Of a DNA stretch of 64,000 nucleotides, positions 19,518-29,471 are shown piece after piece. The DNA is from Pseudomonas viridiflava (GTDB lineage: Bacteria; Pseudomonadota; Gammaproteobacteria; Pseudomonadales; Pseudomonadaceae). Location of the stretch: assembly GCF_900573885.1 (NCBI RefSeq), contig NZ_UPSE01000346.1:124001-188000 (forward strand), in the 5' to 3' direction. Positions within the stretch are counted from its first letter, which is position 1; each line of letters opens with the position of its first letter. Made by a program: the position numbers and the translations under genes. The notes beneath the pieces are model-generated. The model saw only the letters and a list, made by a program, of their open reading frames with translations. It was not told the origin of the DNA and made no database searches.

Positions 19518-20798
19518 TCAGAAGCGGTACGAAACCTGAGTGCCGAAACCGTGGGCGCTGTTTTCGTAGGTGGCGCGGTAGCTGCCTTTGGTGCCTTCGG
19601 TGTCAACCTGATTGATCTTGGTGTCCTCTTCCCACAGGTACGAGTACGCCAGGTCCACGGTCAGGTCTTGAGTCGGGTTCCAACCTACACCAAAGCTGAC
19701 AGCGGTACGGTCGCCGGTAGGAATGCGTGGCGAGCGATCCGCGTTGTTGGTCGGGCTTTGGTCGAAAGCCAGGCCGGCGCGCAGTGTCCATTGCTTGTCC
19801 AGCTTGTAGGCGGTGCCTACGGCGTAGCCCCAGGTGTCGTGCCAGTTCTGTTCTTCGGTGATGCTCGAAAGGCTGGCAGCCGCTGGGCCGGTTACGCCGT
19901 CGTTCTCTACGGTGATCTCTTTCAGGCGGCTCCAACGGGTCCAGGTGCTGCCCGCGTAGACGGTCCAGGCGTCGTCGATCTCGTGAGTGATCGAGGCGTC
20001 TACAGATTCCGGAGTAGTCAAATCCAGCGAAGCGTCGTACTCGCCGTAAGCGCCAATGGCGGCATAGATCGGGTTACTGCCCGAAACGTCGGTGTCGCCT
20101 TCCAGCTTGTATTTTACCTTGGAGTGGTACGTCACGCCTGCGCGGGTCTGCGGGGTGAACTCGTACAGCACGCCAACGTTGTAACCGATGGCAGTGTCGT
20201 CACCCTTAATCTCGACGCGGCTTTCGCTCGGAACGAGCGGGTTGGGGCTGCCGAGCGCACTCTCCAGCTTCCCGCTGATCCGGTTGATAGTCGGGCCAAA
20301 ACCCACCGACAGCTGGTCATTCACGCGAAAGCTCACGGTCGGCTGCACGGTGACCACTTTCACTTCGCTGTAGTCGCCGAACTTGCGGCCCTGGAAGCCG
20401 CCTTCGTAATCGGTGATCAGGCCGAACGGGGCGTACACGCCCACGCCGAAGGCCCATTGCTCATCCACCGGGTTTACGTAGTAACCCATGGGTACGGCAG
20501 TGAACGGCACCATGTCGCCGTCGTTGCTGCCCGAGGTGGAGCCGCTGGTGTGCTTGATGTCGGTGTCCGCCATGATGGCGGCCGCACCCACGCTCACTTC
20601 CTGGCGCTTGAGGCGCGACATGCCGGCAGGGTTGCCGAACAGCGTGGTGGCATCTTCGGCGGAGGACGAGCGCCCGGCGAAGGACGAGCCCATGCCGCTG
20701 ACGCTTTGTTCGTTAAGGGCAAAACCGCCAGCGATGGAGTAGCTGGAGGCGGCAGAAATGGCCAGGGCTAGGGTGGTTTTGAACCAGGCGTGCTTCAT
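19518..20798 (-). CDS. FadL/OmpP1/TodX family outer-membrane transporter
   Basis: A 426-residue outer-membrane channel for long-chain fatty acids or other hydrophobic compounds. The signal peptide is followed by GGFALNEQSVSGMG, the N-terminal plug region with FGNPAGMSR (the NPA motif typical of FadL), and alternating beta strands ending in VSYRF with terminal Phe. SD AGGA is seven bases upstream. A terminator follows. A 27-bp near-perfect palindrome lies about 90 bases upstream of the start and may be an operator. Substrate cannot be told from sequence. Confidence 0.92.
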   Translation of the reverse strand: MKHAWFKTTLALAISAASSYSIAGGFALNEQSVSGMGSSFAGRSSSAEDATTLFGNPAGMSRLKRQEVSVGAAAIMADTDIKHTSGSTSGSNDGDMVPFTAVPMGYYVNPVDEQWAFGVGVYAPFGLITDYEGGFQGRKFGDYSEVKVVTVQPTVSFRVNDQLSVGFGPTINRISGKLESALGSPNPLVPSESRVEIKGDDTAIGYNVGVLYEFTPQTRAGVTYHSKVKYKLEGDTDVSGSNPIYAAIGAYGEYDASLDLTTPESVDASITHEIDDAWTVYAGSTWTRWSRLKEITVENDGVTGPAAASLSSITEEQNWHDTWGYAVGTAYKLDKQWTLRAGLAFDQSPTNNADRSPRIPTGDRTAVSFGVGWNPTQDLTVDLAYSYLWEEDTKINQVDTEGTKGSYRATYENSAHGFGTQVSYRF

Positions 20799-20884
20799 GG
20801 GAATAGTCCTGTTGTATTTTTGTACGGGGGGCGGAAATTATCAGGATTCATATTTCCTGGCCAGTCGCTCAGGATCGCCGTTTT

Positions 20885-20911
20885 GCCGTTAATTGTCGGA
20901 CAATTAGCGGC
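20885..20911. promoter_or_regulatory. 27-bp palindrome upstream of the FadL gene
   Basis: GCCGTTAATTGTC and GACAATTAGCGGC flank a single G, matching at 12 of 13 positions. No T-run follows on either strand, so an operator for a dimeric regulator is more likely than a terminator. A -10-like TGATAAT lies between it and the gene. Confidence 0.55.
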
Positions 20912-20975
20912 CATCTGATGGCAACGTCGGCAATCCTGTACGAGCGTACTTCCCCGGCTTTGGTTCAGGGAATTT

Positions 20976-21455
20976 TCATGCCGCCTGGCGGGATTTACCC
21001 ACGTAGTGGTGCCAGGCGCGGCTGAAGTCGCGCTCGCGTCCCTCGGGTTGAAAGACCTGTCGCCACAGTCTCGCCATGCCCACTATGTCGTCTACCTCAG
21101 GCAGGCCGGGGCTTTGCGCCTCGACCATAAACCAGGCAATGGCGGTGGCGTAACGCAGGTTTACTGTCAGCTCAAGGTGCGGTGCCGCGAGAAATGCGTG
21201 CTGACTGGCTAACCCGCGAACGCGGCTGGCCAGTTCCGGGTCGAGAGCCAGGTGCTGGTCCCAGAGCGTTTGGTGACGCAAAGCGGCGATTCGGTACAGG
21301 CCGTGACCGTACGGGTCATCCAGTGCCGAGCCGAGGCTGGACTGACAAGCGGCGGTGCAGAGCAAAAAGGATTCGGCGCACGGGCTGTGGCGATCCAGGT
21401 AGAGGAGGGTAGGGCGGATGACGTGTTGGCATAAATCACTGGCGGCAATGCCCAT
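20976..21455 (-). CDS. Conserved protein of unknown function, phage-lysozyme-like pattern
   Basis: A 159-residue soluble protein not assigned to a named family. It is mainly helical in appearance, with LYLDRHSPCAESFLLCTAAC, GLYRIAALRHQTLWDQHLAL and LTVNLRYATAIAWF. From memory this pattern resembles small proteins of Pseudomonas phages whose AAxxSxLG segment recalls lysozyme-like folds; here the expected acidic residue is absent (TAACQSSLG). The gene is between fadL and nhaB on the same strand. No signal peptide. Coding status is supported by codon use and length, function is not. Confidence 0.65.
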   Translation of the reverse strand: MGIAASDLCQHVIRPTLLYLDRHSPCAESFLLCTAACQSSLGSALDDPYGHGLYRIAALRHQTLWDQHLALDPELASRVRGLASQHAFLAAPHLELTVNLRYATAIAWFMVEAQSPGLPEVDDIVGMARLWRQVFQPEGRERDFSRAWHHYVGKSRQAA

Positions 21456-21680
21456 GGCAACCTCGAAAAGGTGACCGGTGAGACCTTGGCGCCTGGCAGC
21501 GGTGTTAAAACGATTTTTCGAAAAGGCCCACCGGGAGCGGGGTTAGCCGCTCCTGTTGAAGCATAGTCAGACGATTGCGCTGTAAAGGGCTGTTTTTAAA
21601 TCATTTACACCCCAGGAGAGGCGCGTATATGCCTCAGGGTGATTAAAAGCCGTTTGGAAGCGTGGTTTGCGCAGCGAATC

Positions 21681-21754
21681 CGTTGGGCTTCGCCTGCGGC
21701 TCAACCCAACCTACATTCATTGCGTAGGGTTGAGCCACCGGCGAAGCCCAACGC
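21681..21754. repeat. Inverted pair of GTTGGGCTTCGC repeats
   Basis: GTTGGGCTTCGC...CTCAACCCAACCTAC (21681-21714) is followed by its inverted relative GTAGGGTTGAGCC...GCGAAGCCCAAC (21724-21753). A degenerate REP-like GAGCGGGGTTAGCCGCTCCT lies at 21535-21554. These, plus the promoter of the 159-residue gene, are all that is seen in the 307-bp gap 21456-21762. Confidence 0.88.
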
Positions 21755-21762
21755 GATGACCG

Positions 21763-23259
21763 TTACAACCAGTTCGCCACGGCCCACCAGCCCAGCACGC
21801 TCATGACGATGGTGTACGGCAATGCCATCCAGGCCATGCGGCCGTATGACAGGCGCACCAGCGGCGCCAGCGACGAGGTCAGCAGAAACAGGAACGCTGC
21901 CTGCCCGTTGGGCGTGGCCACGCTTGGCAGGTTGGTGCCGGTGTTGATCGCCACGGCCAACGCCTCGAAATGCTCGCGGCTCATAGTGCCGGCGGCGAAT
22001 TCGCGTTTCACCTCGGTGATATAGATAGTGGCGACGAACACGTTGTCGCTGATCGCCGACAGCAACCCGTTGGCAATAAACAGCATGGTCGGCTGCTGCT
22101 CGGTCGGCAGCGCCAGTACCGCCTGAATGATCGGCGTAAACAGCTGTTGCTCATGAATCACCGCCACCACCGCAAAAAACACCACCAGCAAGGCGGTGAA
22201 GGGCAGTGCGTCTTTGAAGGCGTTGCCGATGCGGTGCTCGTCGGTAATACCGCTGAAGGCGGTGATCAGCACGATGACCAGCAAACCGATGAGGCCCACT
22301 TCCGCGACGTGGAATGCCAGGCAGCCAATCAGAATCAATGCGGCCAGACCCTGCACGATCAGGCTTGCCTTGTCTGCCGGGGTGCGATGTTGCGATTCAC
22401 GGGCGGCCTCTTCGGCCAATACCTTGCGCACCGACTCGGGCAGCTCGGTGCCGTAACCGAACCAGCGCAGCTTTTCGAGCAGTACGCAGGTCACCAGGCC
22501 TGCCGCCAGCACCGGCAGCGACACGGGCGCGACTTTCAGGAAGAAGGTGATGAAGTCCCAGCCCACTTCGTGGCCGATCAGCAGGTTCTGCGGTTCGCCC
22601 ACCAGCGTACACACGCCGCCGAGCGCCGTGCCGACCGCGCCATGCATCAGCAGGCTGCGCAAAAAGGCGCGAAATTGGTTGAGGTCGTGGCGTTTCTGTT
22701 CGTCGACGTCGCTGTCTTCGCTGCCATCTTTCGGCGCGTTGTGACACGAGGCGAAGTTGTGGAACACCTGATAGAAACCCAGGCACACGGTGATAACCAC
22801 GGCGATCACCGTCAGCGCATCGAGGAACGCCGAGAGAAACGCCGCCATTGCACAGAACGTCAGGCCCAGCAGCGCCTTGGATTTCACTCCCAGCAGCAGC
22901 TTGGAGAACACCAGCAGCAGGAGGTCTTTCATAAAGTAGATGCCTGCCACCATGAACATCAGCAGCAGAATCACTGGGAAGTTGTGCACCAGCTCGTCGT
23001 ACAGCGCCTGCGGGCCGGCCATGTGCAGCAGCAGCGCTTCGATTACCAGCAAGCCGCCGGGCTGCAGCGGATAGCACTTGAGCGCCATGCCCAGGGTGAA
23101 GATGAACTCGGCCACCAGCATCCAGCCGGCCACCATCGGTCCCAGCGCCCATAGCGCCAACGGGTTGATGATCAGAAAGGCGAGAATGCAGAGCTTGTAC
23201 CAGCGTGGCGAGTGACCCAGAAAGTTGCGCGCGAAGGCGGGGGCGAGCGAGGTTGGCAT
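21763..23259 (-). CDS. nhaB: Na+/H+ antiporter NhaB
   Basis: Inner-membrane electrogenic Na+/H+ antiporter for sodium efflux and pH homeostasis. The 498-residue length fits NhaB (about 500) and about a dozen membrane segments are visible. Typical blocks are [12 protein letters not shown] at the N-terminus, [16 protein letters not shown] near residue 142, and [17 protein letters not shown] with the conserved Asp near 395. [19 protein letters not shown] is near the C-terminus. It is followed by paired extragenic repeats. It is divergent from the dienoyl-CoA isomerase gene. Confidence 0.96.
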   Translation of the reverse strand: MPTSLAPAFARNFLGHSPRWYKLCILAFLIINPLALWALGPMVAGWMLVAEFIFTLGMALKCYPLQPGGLLVIEALLLHMAGPQALYDELVHNFPVILLLMFMVAGIYFMKDLLLLVFSKLLLGVKSKALLGLTFCAMAAFLSAFLDALTVIAVVITVCLGFYQVFHNFASCHNAPKDGSEDSDVDEQKRHDLNQFRAFLRSLLMHGAVGTALGGVCTLVGEPQNLLIGHEVGWDFITFFLKVAPVSLPVLAAGLVTCVLLEKLRWFGYGTELPESVRKVLAEEAARESQHRTPADKASLIVQGLAALILIGCLAFHVAEVGLIGLLVIVLITAFSGITDEHRIGNAFKDALPFTALLVVFFAVVAVIHEQQLFTPIIQAVLALPTEQQPTMLFIANGLLSAISDNVFVATIYITEVKREFAAGTMSREHFEALAVAINTGTNLPSVATPNGQAAFLFLLTSSLAPLVRLSYGRMAWMALPYTIVMSVLGWWAVANWL

Positions 23260-23479
23260 TGCGGGCGGACCTTATTCGGATGTTGGTGTAGAGCGCTGGC
23301 AAGATACCAGACAGATCAAGTGCTTAAACCCTTTAATCAGGCGCGGGTGTGAAGGCCGGCAGCGTGGGCTGCGTCACACCCTCGGCATCGACTTTTATGA
23401 CGTGCTTGTTATAGTTGCGCGGTTTTATCCACAACAACATTCTATGCGCGCACGCGCAGCAGAAATGAGGAAGGCCAAG

Positions 23480-24292
23480 ATGTCCGCCTACAAAGCGTTC
23501 CGTGTAGAACTGGCCGACAAGATCGCCCATGTGGTGATCAACCGTCCGGAAAAGGTTAACGCCATGAGCGCGGACTTCTGGACCGAAATCGTGGAAATCT
23601 TCAATTGGATCGACGCCGCCGACGAGGTTCGCGTGGTGGTGATCTCCGGCGCGGGGAAACACTTCTCCTCCGGTATCGACCTGATGATGCTGGCGCAAGT
23701 CGGCAGCCAGCTCGGTAAAGACCCCGGCCGCAACGCCGAAGTGCTGCGGCGCAAAATTCTCGAATTGCAAAGTTCCTTCAATGCCGTGGACGCCTGCCGC
23801 AAACCGGTACTGGCGGCCATTCAGGGCTATTGCCTGGGCGGTGCAATCGACCTGATCAGCGCGTGCGACATGCGTTACTCAACGCTCGACGCGCAGTTCT
23901 CGATCAAGGAAATCGACATGGGCATGGCTGCCGACGTCGGCACCTTGCAGCGCCTGCCACGCATCATCGGCGACGGCATGATGCGCGAGCTGGCCTACAC
24001 CGGCCGCACCATCGGCGGCGAAGAAGCGCGCAGCATCGGCCTGGTCAATCGCACGTTTGTCGACGAAGCCGCATTGCTCGACGGCGTGTTCAGCATTGCC
24101 CGGGAAATTGCCAGCAAGTCGCCAATCGCCATTCGTGGCACGAAAAAAATGATCGGCTACATGCGTGATCACCGCGTGGATGACGGTTTGGAATACGTCG
24201 CCACCTGGAACGCCACCATGTTGCAGTCTGCCGATTTGCGTGTGGCCATGGCCGCGCACATGAGCAAGCAAAAGCCGGAATTCGCAGACTGA
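23480..24292 (+). CDS. Delta(3,5)-delta(2,4)-dienoyl-CoA isomerase-like crotonase
   Basis: A 270-residue crotonase-fold enzyme. KEIDMGMAADVGTLQRLP is nearly identical to the active-site segment of mammalian ECH1, with the Glu and the Asp needed for dienoyl isomerisation. The oxyanion-hole segments SGAGKHFSSGIDL and IQGYCLGGAIDL are present. It should help degrade unsaturated fatty acids with odd-positioned double bonds. The start has a good SD (AGGAAGG, five bases upstream). It precedes fimL by 41 bases on the same strand, an arrangement also known in P. aeruginosa. Confidence 0.9.
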   Translation: MSAYKAFRVELADKIAHVVINRPEKVNAMSADFWTEIVEIFNWIDAADEVRVVVISGAGKHFSSGIDLMMLAQVGSQLGKDPGRNAEVLRRKILELQSSFNAVDACRKPVLAAIQGYCLGGAIDLISACDMRYSTLDAQFSIKEIDMGMAADVGTLQRLPRIIGDGMMRELAYTGRTIGGEEARSIGLVNRTFVDEAALLDGVFSIAREIASKSPIAIRGTKKMIGYMRDHRVDDGLEYVATWNATMLQSADLRVAMAAHMSKQKPEFAD

Positions 24293-24333
24293 TGCGCGCG
24301 AATTTCTCACTGGCGCGGGAGGCGCAGTAGGCC

Positions 24334-26010
24334 ATGGTTTCTGGAGCCACATCCCTGAGTTTGGTGCGCGACGAGCTGTTCGCCACTATGGAAGAGGCGG
24401 AACTGAGCCTTGAGCAGTTTATTGCCGAGCGCAACAACGGCAGTCTGCTGCAACAAGCGGTGGAGTACCTGCAGCAAATTCGCGGCACGCTCAATCTGAT
24501 CGAGCTGGCCGGCGCGGAGTTGCTGGCTCAGGAAGTGCTCGAACAAGCCACCGACATTCCCGAAGGCGCCGGTGAAGAGCGCGACGTGCAGCTCTCGGCG
24601 TTGAACAACGCCTTGCACGTGCTGCGCCGCTACCTCGAAAACGTCGAGATGCATCGTCAGGAATTGCCGGAATTGTTGCTGCCGGCCATTAACGACCTGC
24701 GCGCCGCCGGCTCGCAGCCGCCGCTGCCGGAAAGCTTTTTCTTCAGCGCCCGTCTTGACCAGACCCGCCCGGACACCGGCACGCTGGTGGATGTGGCAGC
24801 CCATGTGGCTGATCTGCGTCGCCTGCGGCATATGTATCAGGTGGGGTTGCTCGGTTTTATCCGCGAAGAAAGCCCGCACGCCGGCCTGAAGTTGATGGGC
24901 CGCGCGCTAAGCAGGCTCGACAGCCTGTTCGCCAGCCAGCCGCGTGGCCGCTTGTGCTGGATCGGCGCCGCCGCGCTGGAAGCGCAAGTGGACGGGCAGT
25001 TGCTGCCACGTAAATCGCGCAAGCAACTGTTCGCCCGCATCGACCGCGAGCTCAAGCAATTGCTCGGCAACGCCAGTTACGAGGCGCCGCGCATTCTGCT
25101 TAAAGAACTTCTGTACCTGGTGGCGCTGGCCGACAGCCATGGGCCGCTGGCGTCTCATGTGCGCGACGTGTTTGGCCTGTTGCCGCTGCCCTTTACCGAT
25201 CAGTTGCTGGAAGAAGAATCGCAGTTGCTCGCCGGCCCCGGCCGCTCGGTAATGCGCTCGTTGTCGTCGGCCATTCGCGAAGAACTGGCCAGCGTCAAAG
25301 ACCTGCTCGACCTGATTGAGCGCGGCACCGTCGACAGCGAACGGCTATCCACCTTGCACGGCCTGCTCGGCAAGCTGGCGAAAACCCTCGGCATGGTCGG
25401 CCTCAGCTCAGCCGGTGCGACCTTGCAGAATCAGCTGCACGTGGTGGCTGGCTGGAACGACGCCGAACCCATTGAAGTGCCGGCGCTGCACAAGCTGGCA
25501 GACGCCGTTCTGTATGTCGAAAGCATGGTCGCCAGTCTGGAAAGCGGCGAGCGCCGCGATGCGCGCCCTCAGGAAGCGCAGCCGGGCGATGAGGCCACCT
25601 CGTTTGCCCAGCACCAATTGAACGAAGCGCGGATTGTGGTGGTCGATGAATCACAGGCGGGCTTGGTCATGGCCAAGCGCGCGATTACCTCGTACCTCGA
25701 ATCCAACGGCGACAAGCTGCACCTGGCCAACGTGCCGTTCAGCTTGCAGGCGGTGCGCGGCGGCCTGTGGTTCCTCAATCAGGAACGCGCGGCCCTGCTG
25801 GTGGGCGCCTGCGCCGATTACATTCAGACGCAGATGTTGGAGAGCACGCAAATGCCATCTGAACAAATGCTTGAAACCCTGGCCGATGCCCTGACCAGCC
25901 TTGAGTACTACCTGGAAGGCGGCGCCGTGCTGCGGCCGGAAACCGTACCAAGCGTGCTCGACCTGGCCGCCGAAAGCGTACGCGCCCTTGGCCTGCAGGT
26001 GGCCGCGTAA
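24334..26010 (+). CDS. fimL: FimL, polar scaffold of the pilus-Chp/cAMP pathway
   Basis: A 558-residue homologue of the N-terminal part of ChpA. In P. aeruginosa FimL (PA1822) is required for twitching motility and normal cAMP levels, and links the Chp response regulator PilG with FimV at the cell pole. The N-terminal helical module ([20 protein letters not shown] near residues 45-64) resembles ChpA HPt-like modules but no phosphorylatable His is obvious. Similar helical repeats follow throughout. No membrane segment. The stop overlaps the nudC start (TAATG). FimV is encoded at 50082. Assignment rests on family memory and the crotonase-fimL-nudC order. Confidence 0.87.
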   Translation: MVSGATSLSLVRDELFATMEEAELSLEQFIAERNNGSLLQQAVEYLQQIRGTLNLIELAGAELLAQEVLEQATDIPEGAGEERDVQLSALNNALHVLRRYLENVEMHRQELPELLLPAINDLRAAGSQPPLPESFFFSARLDQTRPDTGTLVDVAAHVADLRRLRHMYQVGLLGFIREESPHAGLKLMGRALSRLDSLFASQPRGRLCWIGAAALEAQVDGQLLPRKSRKQLFARIDRELKQLLGNASYEAPRILLKELLYLVALADSHGPLASHVRDVFGLLPLPFTDQLLEEESQLLAGPGRSVMRSLSSAIREELASVKDLLDLIERGTVDSERLSTLHGLLGKLAKTLGMVGLSSAGATLQNQLHVVAGWNDAEPIEVPALHKLADAVLYVESMVASLESGERRDARPQEAQPGDEATSFAQHQLNEARIVVVDESQAGLVMAKRAITSYLESNGDKLHLANVPFSLQAVRGGLWFLNQERAALLVGACADYIQTQMLESTQMPSEQMLETLADALTSLEYYLEGGAVLRPETVPSVLDLAAESVRALGLQVAA

Positions 26011-26840
26011 TGAGCAAGAGCTGGGAGCCGGCGGTACTCGATATCAGCCAGAACGGCGGCTGGGCGCTGGCGCATTTTCGCCAGGGTTTTCTCGCCGACA
26101 GCAACGGCGTGCTGTTTCCCCGCGACTGGCTGAAGCGTCAGGATTTACCCGCCTTTGAAGAGCACGGTCTGGGCCACTTCGATGGCGACGCCATCTACCT
26201 GCTGGACTTCGCCCACGCGCCCGAACTGCCCGGCTGCACCTTGCAGGGCTTGCGGCAGTTCATGATGCAGAGCGATGCAGACACCTTCCGCCTGCTGGGT
26301 TTCGCTGCACAGATTGCCACTTGGGCCGACAACTATCGCTTCTGCGGCAGCTGCGGCACGCGCATGCAACGCTCGCTGACCGACCGTTCCTCAACCTGCC
26401 CGAATTGCCAGGTCGCGCATTACCCGCGCCTGTCGCCGAGCATGATTGTGCTGGTGACCCGCGGTGACGAAATTCTGCTGGCCCGCTCGCCGCGTTACGT
26501 ACCGGGCATGTACAGCACGCTGGCCGGTTTCGTTGAACCGGGCGAGTCGGTAGAAGCCTGCGTAGCGCGGGAAGTGCGCGAAGAAGTGGGTATCGAAATC
26601 CAGAACATTCAGTACCTGGGCAGCCAGAGCTGGCCGTTCCCGCATTCGCTGATGTTCGGCTACCACGCCGAATACGCCAGCGGCGATATCGTCATGCAGG
26701 AAGAGGAAATCGAAGACGCGCAGTGGTTCAACATCGACAACCTGCCACCACTTCCGGCGTCCCGCTCGATTGCCCGTTACCTGATCGACGTGTACCTGGC
26801 GCGCCGCTCAGGCCTGCCCGAACCAGTGCTGCCAAACTAG
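26010..26840 (+). CDS. nudC: NAD(H) pyrophosphatase / NAD-RNA decapping hydrolase
   Basis: Hydrolyses NADH to NMNH and AMP and removes NAD caps from RNA. The zinc ribbon is intact (CGSCG and CPNC, about residues 112-133). The Nudix box starts [17 protein letters not shown] and continues REEVGIE. The specificity motif reads SQSWPFPHS, where family consensus is SQPWPFPxS. At 276 residues it is of normal length. It overlaps fimL by one base and its 3' end overlaps the convergent TSUP transporter gene by 33 bases. Confidence 0.95.
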   Translation: MSKSWEPAVLDISQNGGWALAHFRQGFLADSNGVLFPRDWLKRQDLPAFEEHGLGHFDGDAIYLLDFAHAPELPGCTLQGLRQFMMQSDADTFRLLGFAAQIATWADNYRFCGSCGTRMQRSLTDRSSTCPNCQVAHYPRLSPSMIVLVTRGDEILLARSPRYVPGMYSTLAGFVEPGESVEACVAREVREEVGIEIQNIQYLGSQSWPFPHSLMFGYHAEYASGDIVMQEEEIEDAQWFNIDNLPPLPASRSIARYLIDVYLARRSGLPEPVLPN

Positions 26841-27587
26841 CCGCGCGGTCAACGCCAACACCACCAGAATGAACACCGGGCGGATAAATTTCGAGCCGCC
26901 CGAAATGGCCGTGCGCGCGCCCAGAAACGCACCGGCCATCAGCGCCACGCCCATGCTCAAACCGAGCACCCACGCCACTTGCCCGCCGATGATAAACACC
27001 ACCAGCGCGGTAATATTGCTGACGAAGTTCATGGTGCGCGCCACGCCGCTGGCGCGCAGCAGATCGAGCGGATAGAGCAGCAGTGTGCTCACCGTCCAGA
27101 ACGCTCCCGTGCCGGGCCCGGCCACGCCGTCGTAGAAACCCAGCGTAAAGCCTTGCGGCCACTGGCGACGGCGGGCAATGGGCGCGTCACTGTTGACCGG
27201 CGCGGTGGGCGTGCGGCTGAACAGCAGGTACAGCCCGCAGGCGAACACCACCACCGGCAGCATTTGCATGAGCCATTCGGCCGGCAGCCAATGGGCGACG
27301 ATGGCGCCCAGCGTCGAGCCGATGGCCGTGGCAATCAAGGCAAAGCGCCAGGCGCTGGGGTCGAATAATTTGCGTCGGTAAAAGGTCAGGCTCGCCGTGG
27401 CCGAGCCAAAGGTTGCGCAGAGTTTGCTGGTACCCAGCGCCAGGTGCGGCGGCACGCCGGCGGTGAGCAATGCAGGCATGGTCAACAGGCCGCCGCCGCC
27501 AGCAATGGCATCGATAAAACCGGCCAGAAAGGCGACGCCCGCGAGAATGGCGAGCGTGGTTGGGTCTATCAGCAATTCGAATGGCAT
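26808..27587 (-). CDS. Sulfite exporter TauE/SafE (TSUP) family permease
   Basis: A 259-residue inner-membrane protein with about eight hydrophobic segments in two homologous halves. The first half has [19 protein letters not shown], the second [15 protein letters not shown], both hallmark TSUP motifs. Members export sulfur-containing or carboxylic anions; substrate here is unknown. The last 33 bases overlap the 3' end of nudC in the convergent orientation, leaving no room for a shared terminator. Confidence 0.92.
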   Translation of the reverse strand: MPFELLIDPTTLAILAGVAFLAGFIDAIAGGGGLLTMPALLTAGVPPHLALGTSKLCATFGSATASLTFYRRKLFDPSAWRFALIATAIGSTLGAIVAHWLPAEWLMQMLPVVVFACGLYLLFSRTPTAPVNSDAPIARRRQWPQGFTLGFYDGVAGPGTGAFWTVSTLLLYPLDLLRASGVARTMNFVSNITALVVFIIGGQVAWVLGLSMGVALMAGAFLGARTAISGGSKFIRPVFILVVLALTARLVWQHWFGQA

Positions 27588-27686
27588 AAAAAAGTCGACT
27601 GGTGTCAGTTGCGCCGAATGCCGGCTGGCCGTGGCGGGGGAGGCTGCGCATAATGCCGCCTATTTGCCGCAGAAGGAATTGGCTTT

Positions 27687-28337
27687 ATGCAGTATGACGG
27701 TCTGGCGTGGGGCATCGCCCTGCTGGCTCTACTGGCCGTATTGGTCGCCGCGCGAATTCTGCTCAACCGCAGCTGGTTTCTTGGCTGGTTACGCGGCACG
27801 GCCGGCCTGGCGATTCTGGCATTGGCCGGGCTGATCGGCATTGTTGCTTACGACCTGGTGAGCTACGACGCCATCCCCGAAGACAAGCCTGTGGTCACCC
27901 TGAGCTTTCAGGCTGACGGCCCGCAGCGCTACCGCGTCACCCTGCTTGAGGGCGCCGATGAGCGCAGCGTGAACCTGGAAGGCGACCTCTGGCAACTGGA
28001 CGCGCGCATGATCGAATGGAAAGGCCTGGCCTCGCTGATTGGTTTGCAGCCCGGCTACCGCCTGGAAAAACTCTCCGGCCGTTTTCTCGCCATCGAACAA
28101 CAGGAACTGGCCCAGCACGCCAGCGCGCCGCTGGCACAAAGCCCCTACGGCATCGACCTGTGGCGCTGGTTGCGGCTGGGCCAGCACGACCTGTTCCTGT
28201 TCAAACCGCAAGCGTTGCGCGTGACCTACTTGCCCATGGCCGATGGCGCCGTGTATGCCGTAAGCCTGTCGCCCACCGGGCTGATGGCCAAGCCGCTGAA
28301 CCAGGCGGCGGACCAGGCGCTTAAAGACTGGAAATAA
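27687..28337 (+). CDS. Membrane-anchored protein of unknown function
   Basis: A 216-residue protein with two N-terminal membrane segments (about residues 6-25 and 34-54) and a larger soluble domain after VAYDLVSYDAIPEDKP, probably on the periplasmic side. The soluble part has a pattern of short beta strands (VVTLSFQADGPQRYRVTLL, LWQLDARMIEWKG) with no recognisable active site. Similar proteins are common in Pseudomonas and are sometimes labelled multidrug transporter without support. SD AAGGAA is nine bases upstream. It is divergent from the TSUP gene; an extragenic repeat pair follows. Confidence 0.8.
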   Translation: MQYDGLAWGIALLALLAVLVAARILLNRSWFLGWLRGTAGLAILALAGLIGIVAYDLVSYDAIPEDKPVVTLSFQADGPQRYRVTLLEGADERSVNLEGDLWQLDARMIEWKGLASLIGLQPGYRLEKLSGRFLAIEQQELAQHASAPLAQSPYGIDLWRWLRLGQHDLFLFKPQALRVTYLPMADGAVYAVSLSPTGLMAKPLNQAADQALKDWK

Positions 28338-28350
28338 GGACGGCCGAACC

Positions 28351-28482
28351 GCTTCGTAGGTTGGGTCGGTCCGCGTTCGGTGAGCGCAGCGAAGCCCAAC
28401 AAAGCGTCCCCAGGACGCTGCGTATCGGTTCATCGGTCCGGCATGTTGGGCTTCGCCTATGGCTCAACCCAACCTACGAAGC
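28351..28482. repeat. Inverted GTTGGGCTTCGC repeat pair
   Basis: A left unit GCTTCGTAGGTTGGGT...GCGCAGCGAAGCCCAAC (28351-28400) faces a right unit TGTTGGGCTTCGCC...CAACCCAACCTACGAAGC (28444-28482). The pair is between the convergent 216-residue protein gene and the EamA gene, filling their gap. Confidence 0.9.
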
Positions 28483-28502
28483 CCGCGTGCCTCACGTGTG
28501 GA

Positions 28503-29405
28503 TCACCGCCTTCCAAAAATAATCATCATCACCCCACCCAGCGTCACCAGGCACGCCACCAGCGCGGCCATTCCCAGGCTTTCACCGAGCAGCAGATACC
28601 CCAGCAGCAGGGCAATCACCGGGTTTACGAAGGCAAAGGTCGACACTAGGCTCGGCCGCACTTCGCGCAGCAGCCAGAAGTAGGCGGGGTACACGCCAAG
28701 GCTCACGGGCAGCACCAAATACGCCAACCACCACCAGCCATGGGCGGACAGCTGCGTAAGGTCCAACTGGTTCCATTCGCCACGCCAGGCGGCAAACAGG
28801 GCCAGCATCAGCGCGCCGATGAGCATTTGCAGGCTCATGCCCAGCCAGGTGGAACGGAAGGAGGGGCGGCTGCGTAGCAGCCAGGCGCCGATGGCCCACA
28901 TCAGCGTGGCGGCCACAACCAGGCTGCCGGCGAACCATTGCTGCGCGGTGGCGGCACTGCCCAGGCCGTTGCTCATCAGCAACACGATGCCGCACGAGGC
29001 CAACACCAGCCCGCACAGCACCCACAGCGGCGGCCGGTCGCCGAGCAGCCATTCCAGCGCCACGCTCCAGATCGGCAGGCTGGTATAGAGCATCGCCAAC
29101 AAGCCGGTGGGCAGGTATTGGTTGGCGTAGAGCAGAGCGCCTTGGCCGACGGTAATCAGCATCAGCCCGCCGATAAATGCACCACCCCAATCGCTGCGCT
29201 GAATGCGTGCCTGACCGCTGATAAACACCCAGGCCAGGGCCAGGCTGCCGGCGAGGAAAAAGCGCAGGGTCACGATCACAAACGGCGGCAGTTCCAGCAG
29301 CAGAAAATGGTTGGCGAGGTACGTGGTGCCCCAGCCGATGTACACCGCTGCGAATGACAGGAGCAGCACCAGGGAGCGGGCGCGAGGGGAAAGCGTGGAA
29401 GACAT
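28503..29405 (-). CDS. EamA/DMT family transporter
   Basis: A 300-residue drug/metabolite transporter with about ten membrane segments in two EamA repeats. The first repeat opens with AAVYIGWGTTYLANHFLL. The second has LVLPVSLGVYPAYFWLL and ends NPVIALLLGYLLLGES. Substrates of the family include amino acids and metabolites; nothing here narrows it. The start MSSTLSPR is used because the 14 codons upstream are Arg-rich and lack a ribosome site. The emrB-like gene on the same strand lies 66 bases upstream. Confidence 0.88.
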   Translation of the reverse strand: MSSTLSPRARSLVLLLSFAAVYIGWGTTYLANHFLLLELPPFVIVTLRFFLAGSLALAWVFISGQARIQRSDWGGAFIGGLMLITVGQGALLYANQYLPTGLLAMLYTSLPIWSVALEWLLGDRPPLWVLCGLVLASCGIVLLMSNGLGSAATAQQWFAGSLVVAATLMWAIGAWLLRSRPSFRSTWLGMSLQMLIGALMLALFAAWRGEWNQLDLTQLSAHGWWWLAYLVLPVSLGVYPAYFWLLREVRPSLVSTFAFVNPVIALLLGYLLLGESLGMAALVACLVTLGGVMMIIFGRR

Positions 29406-29471
29406 GGAAAGCCTGAAATGACACGCGCCGGCAGGGCGCCGGCGCATCGTTGAATGATGAGTAAACAGCAG

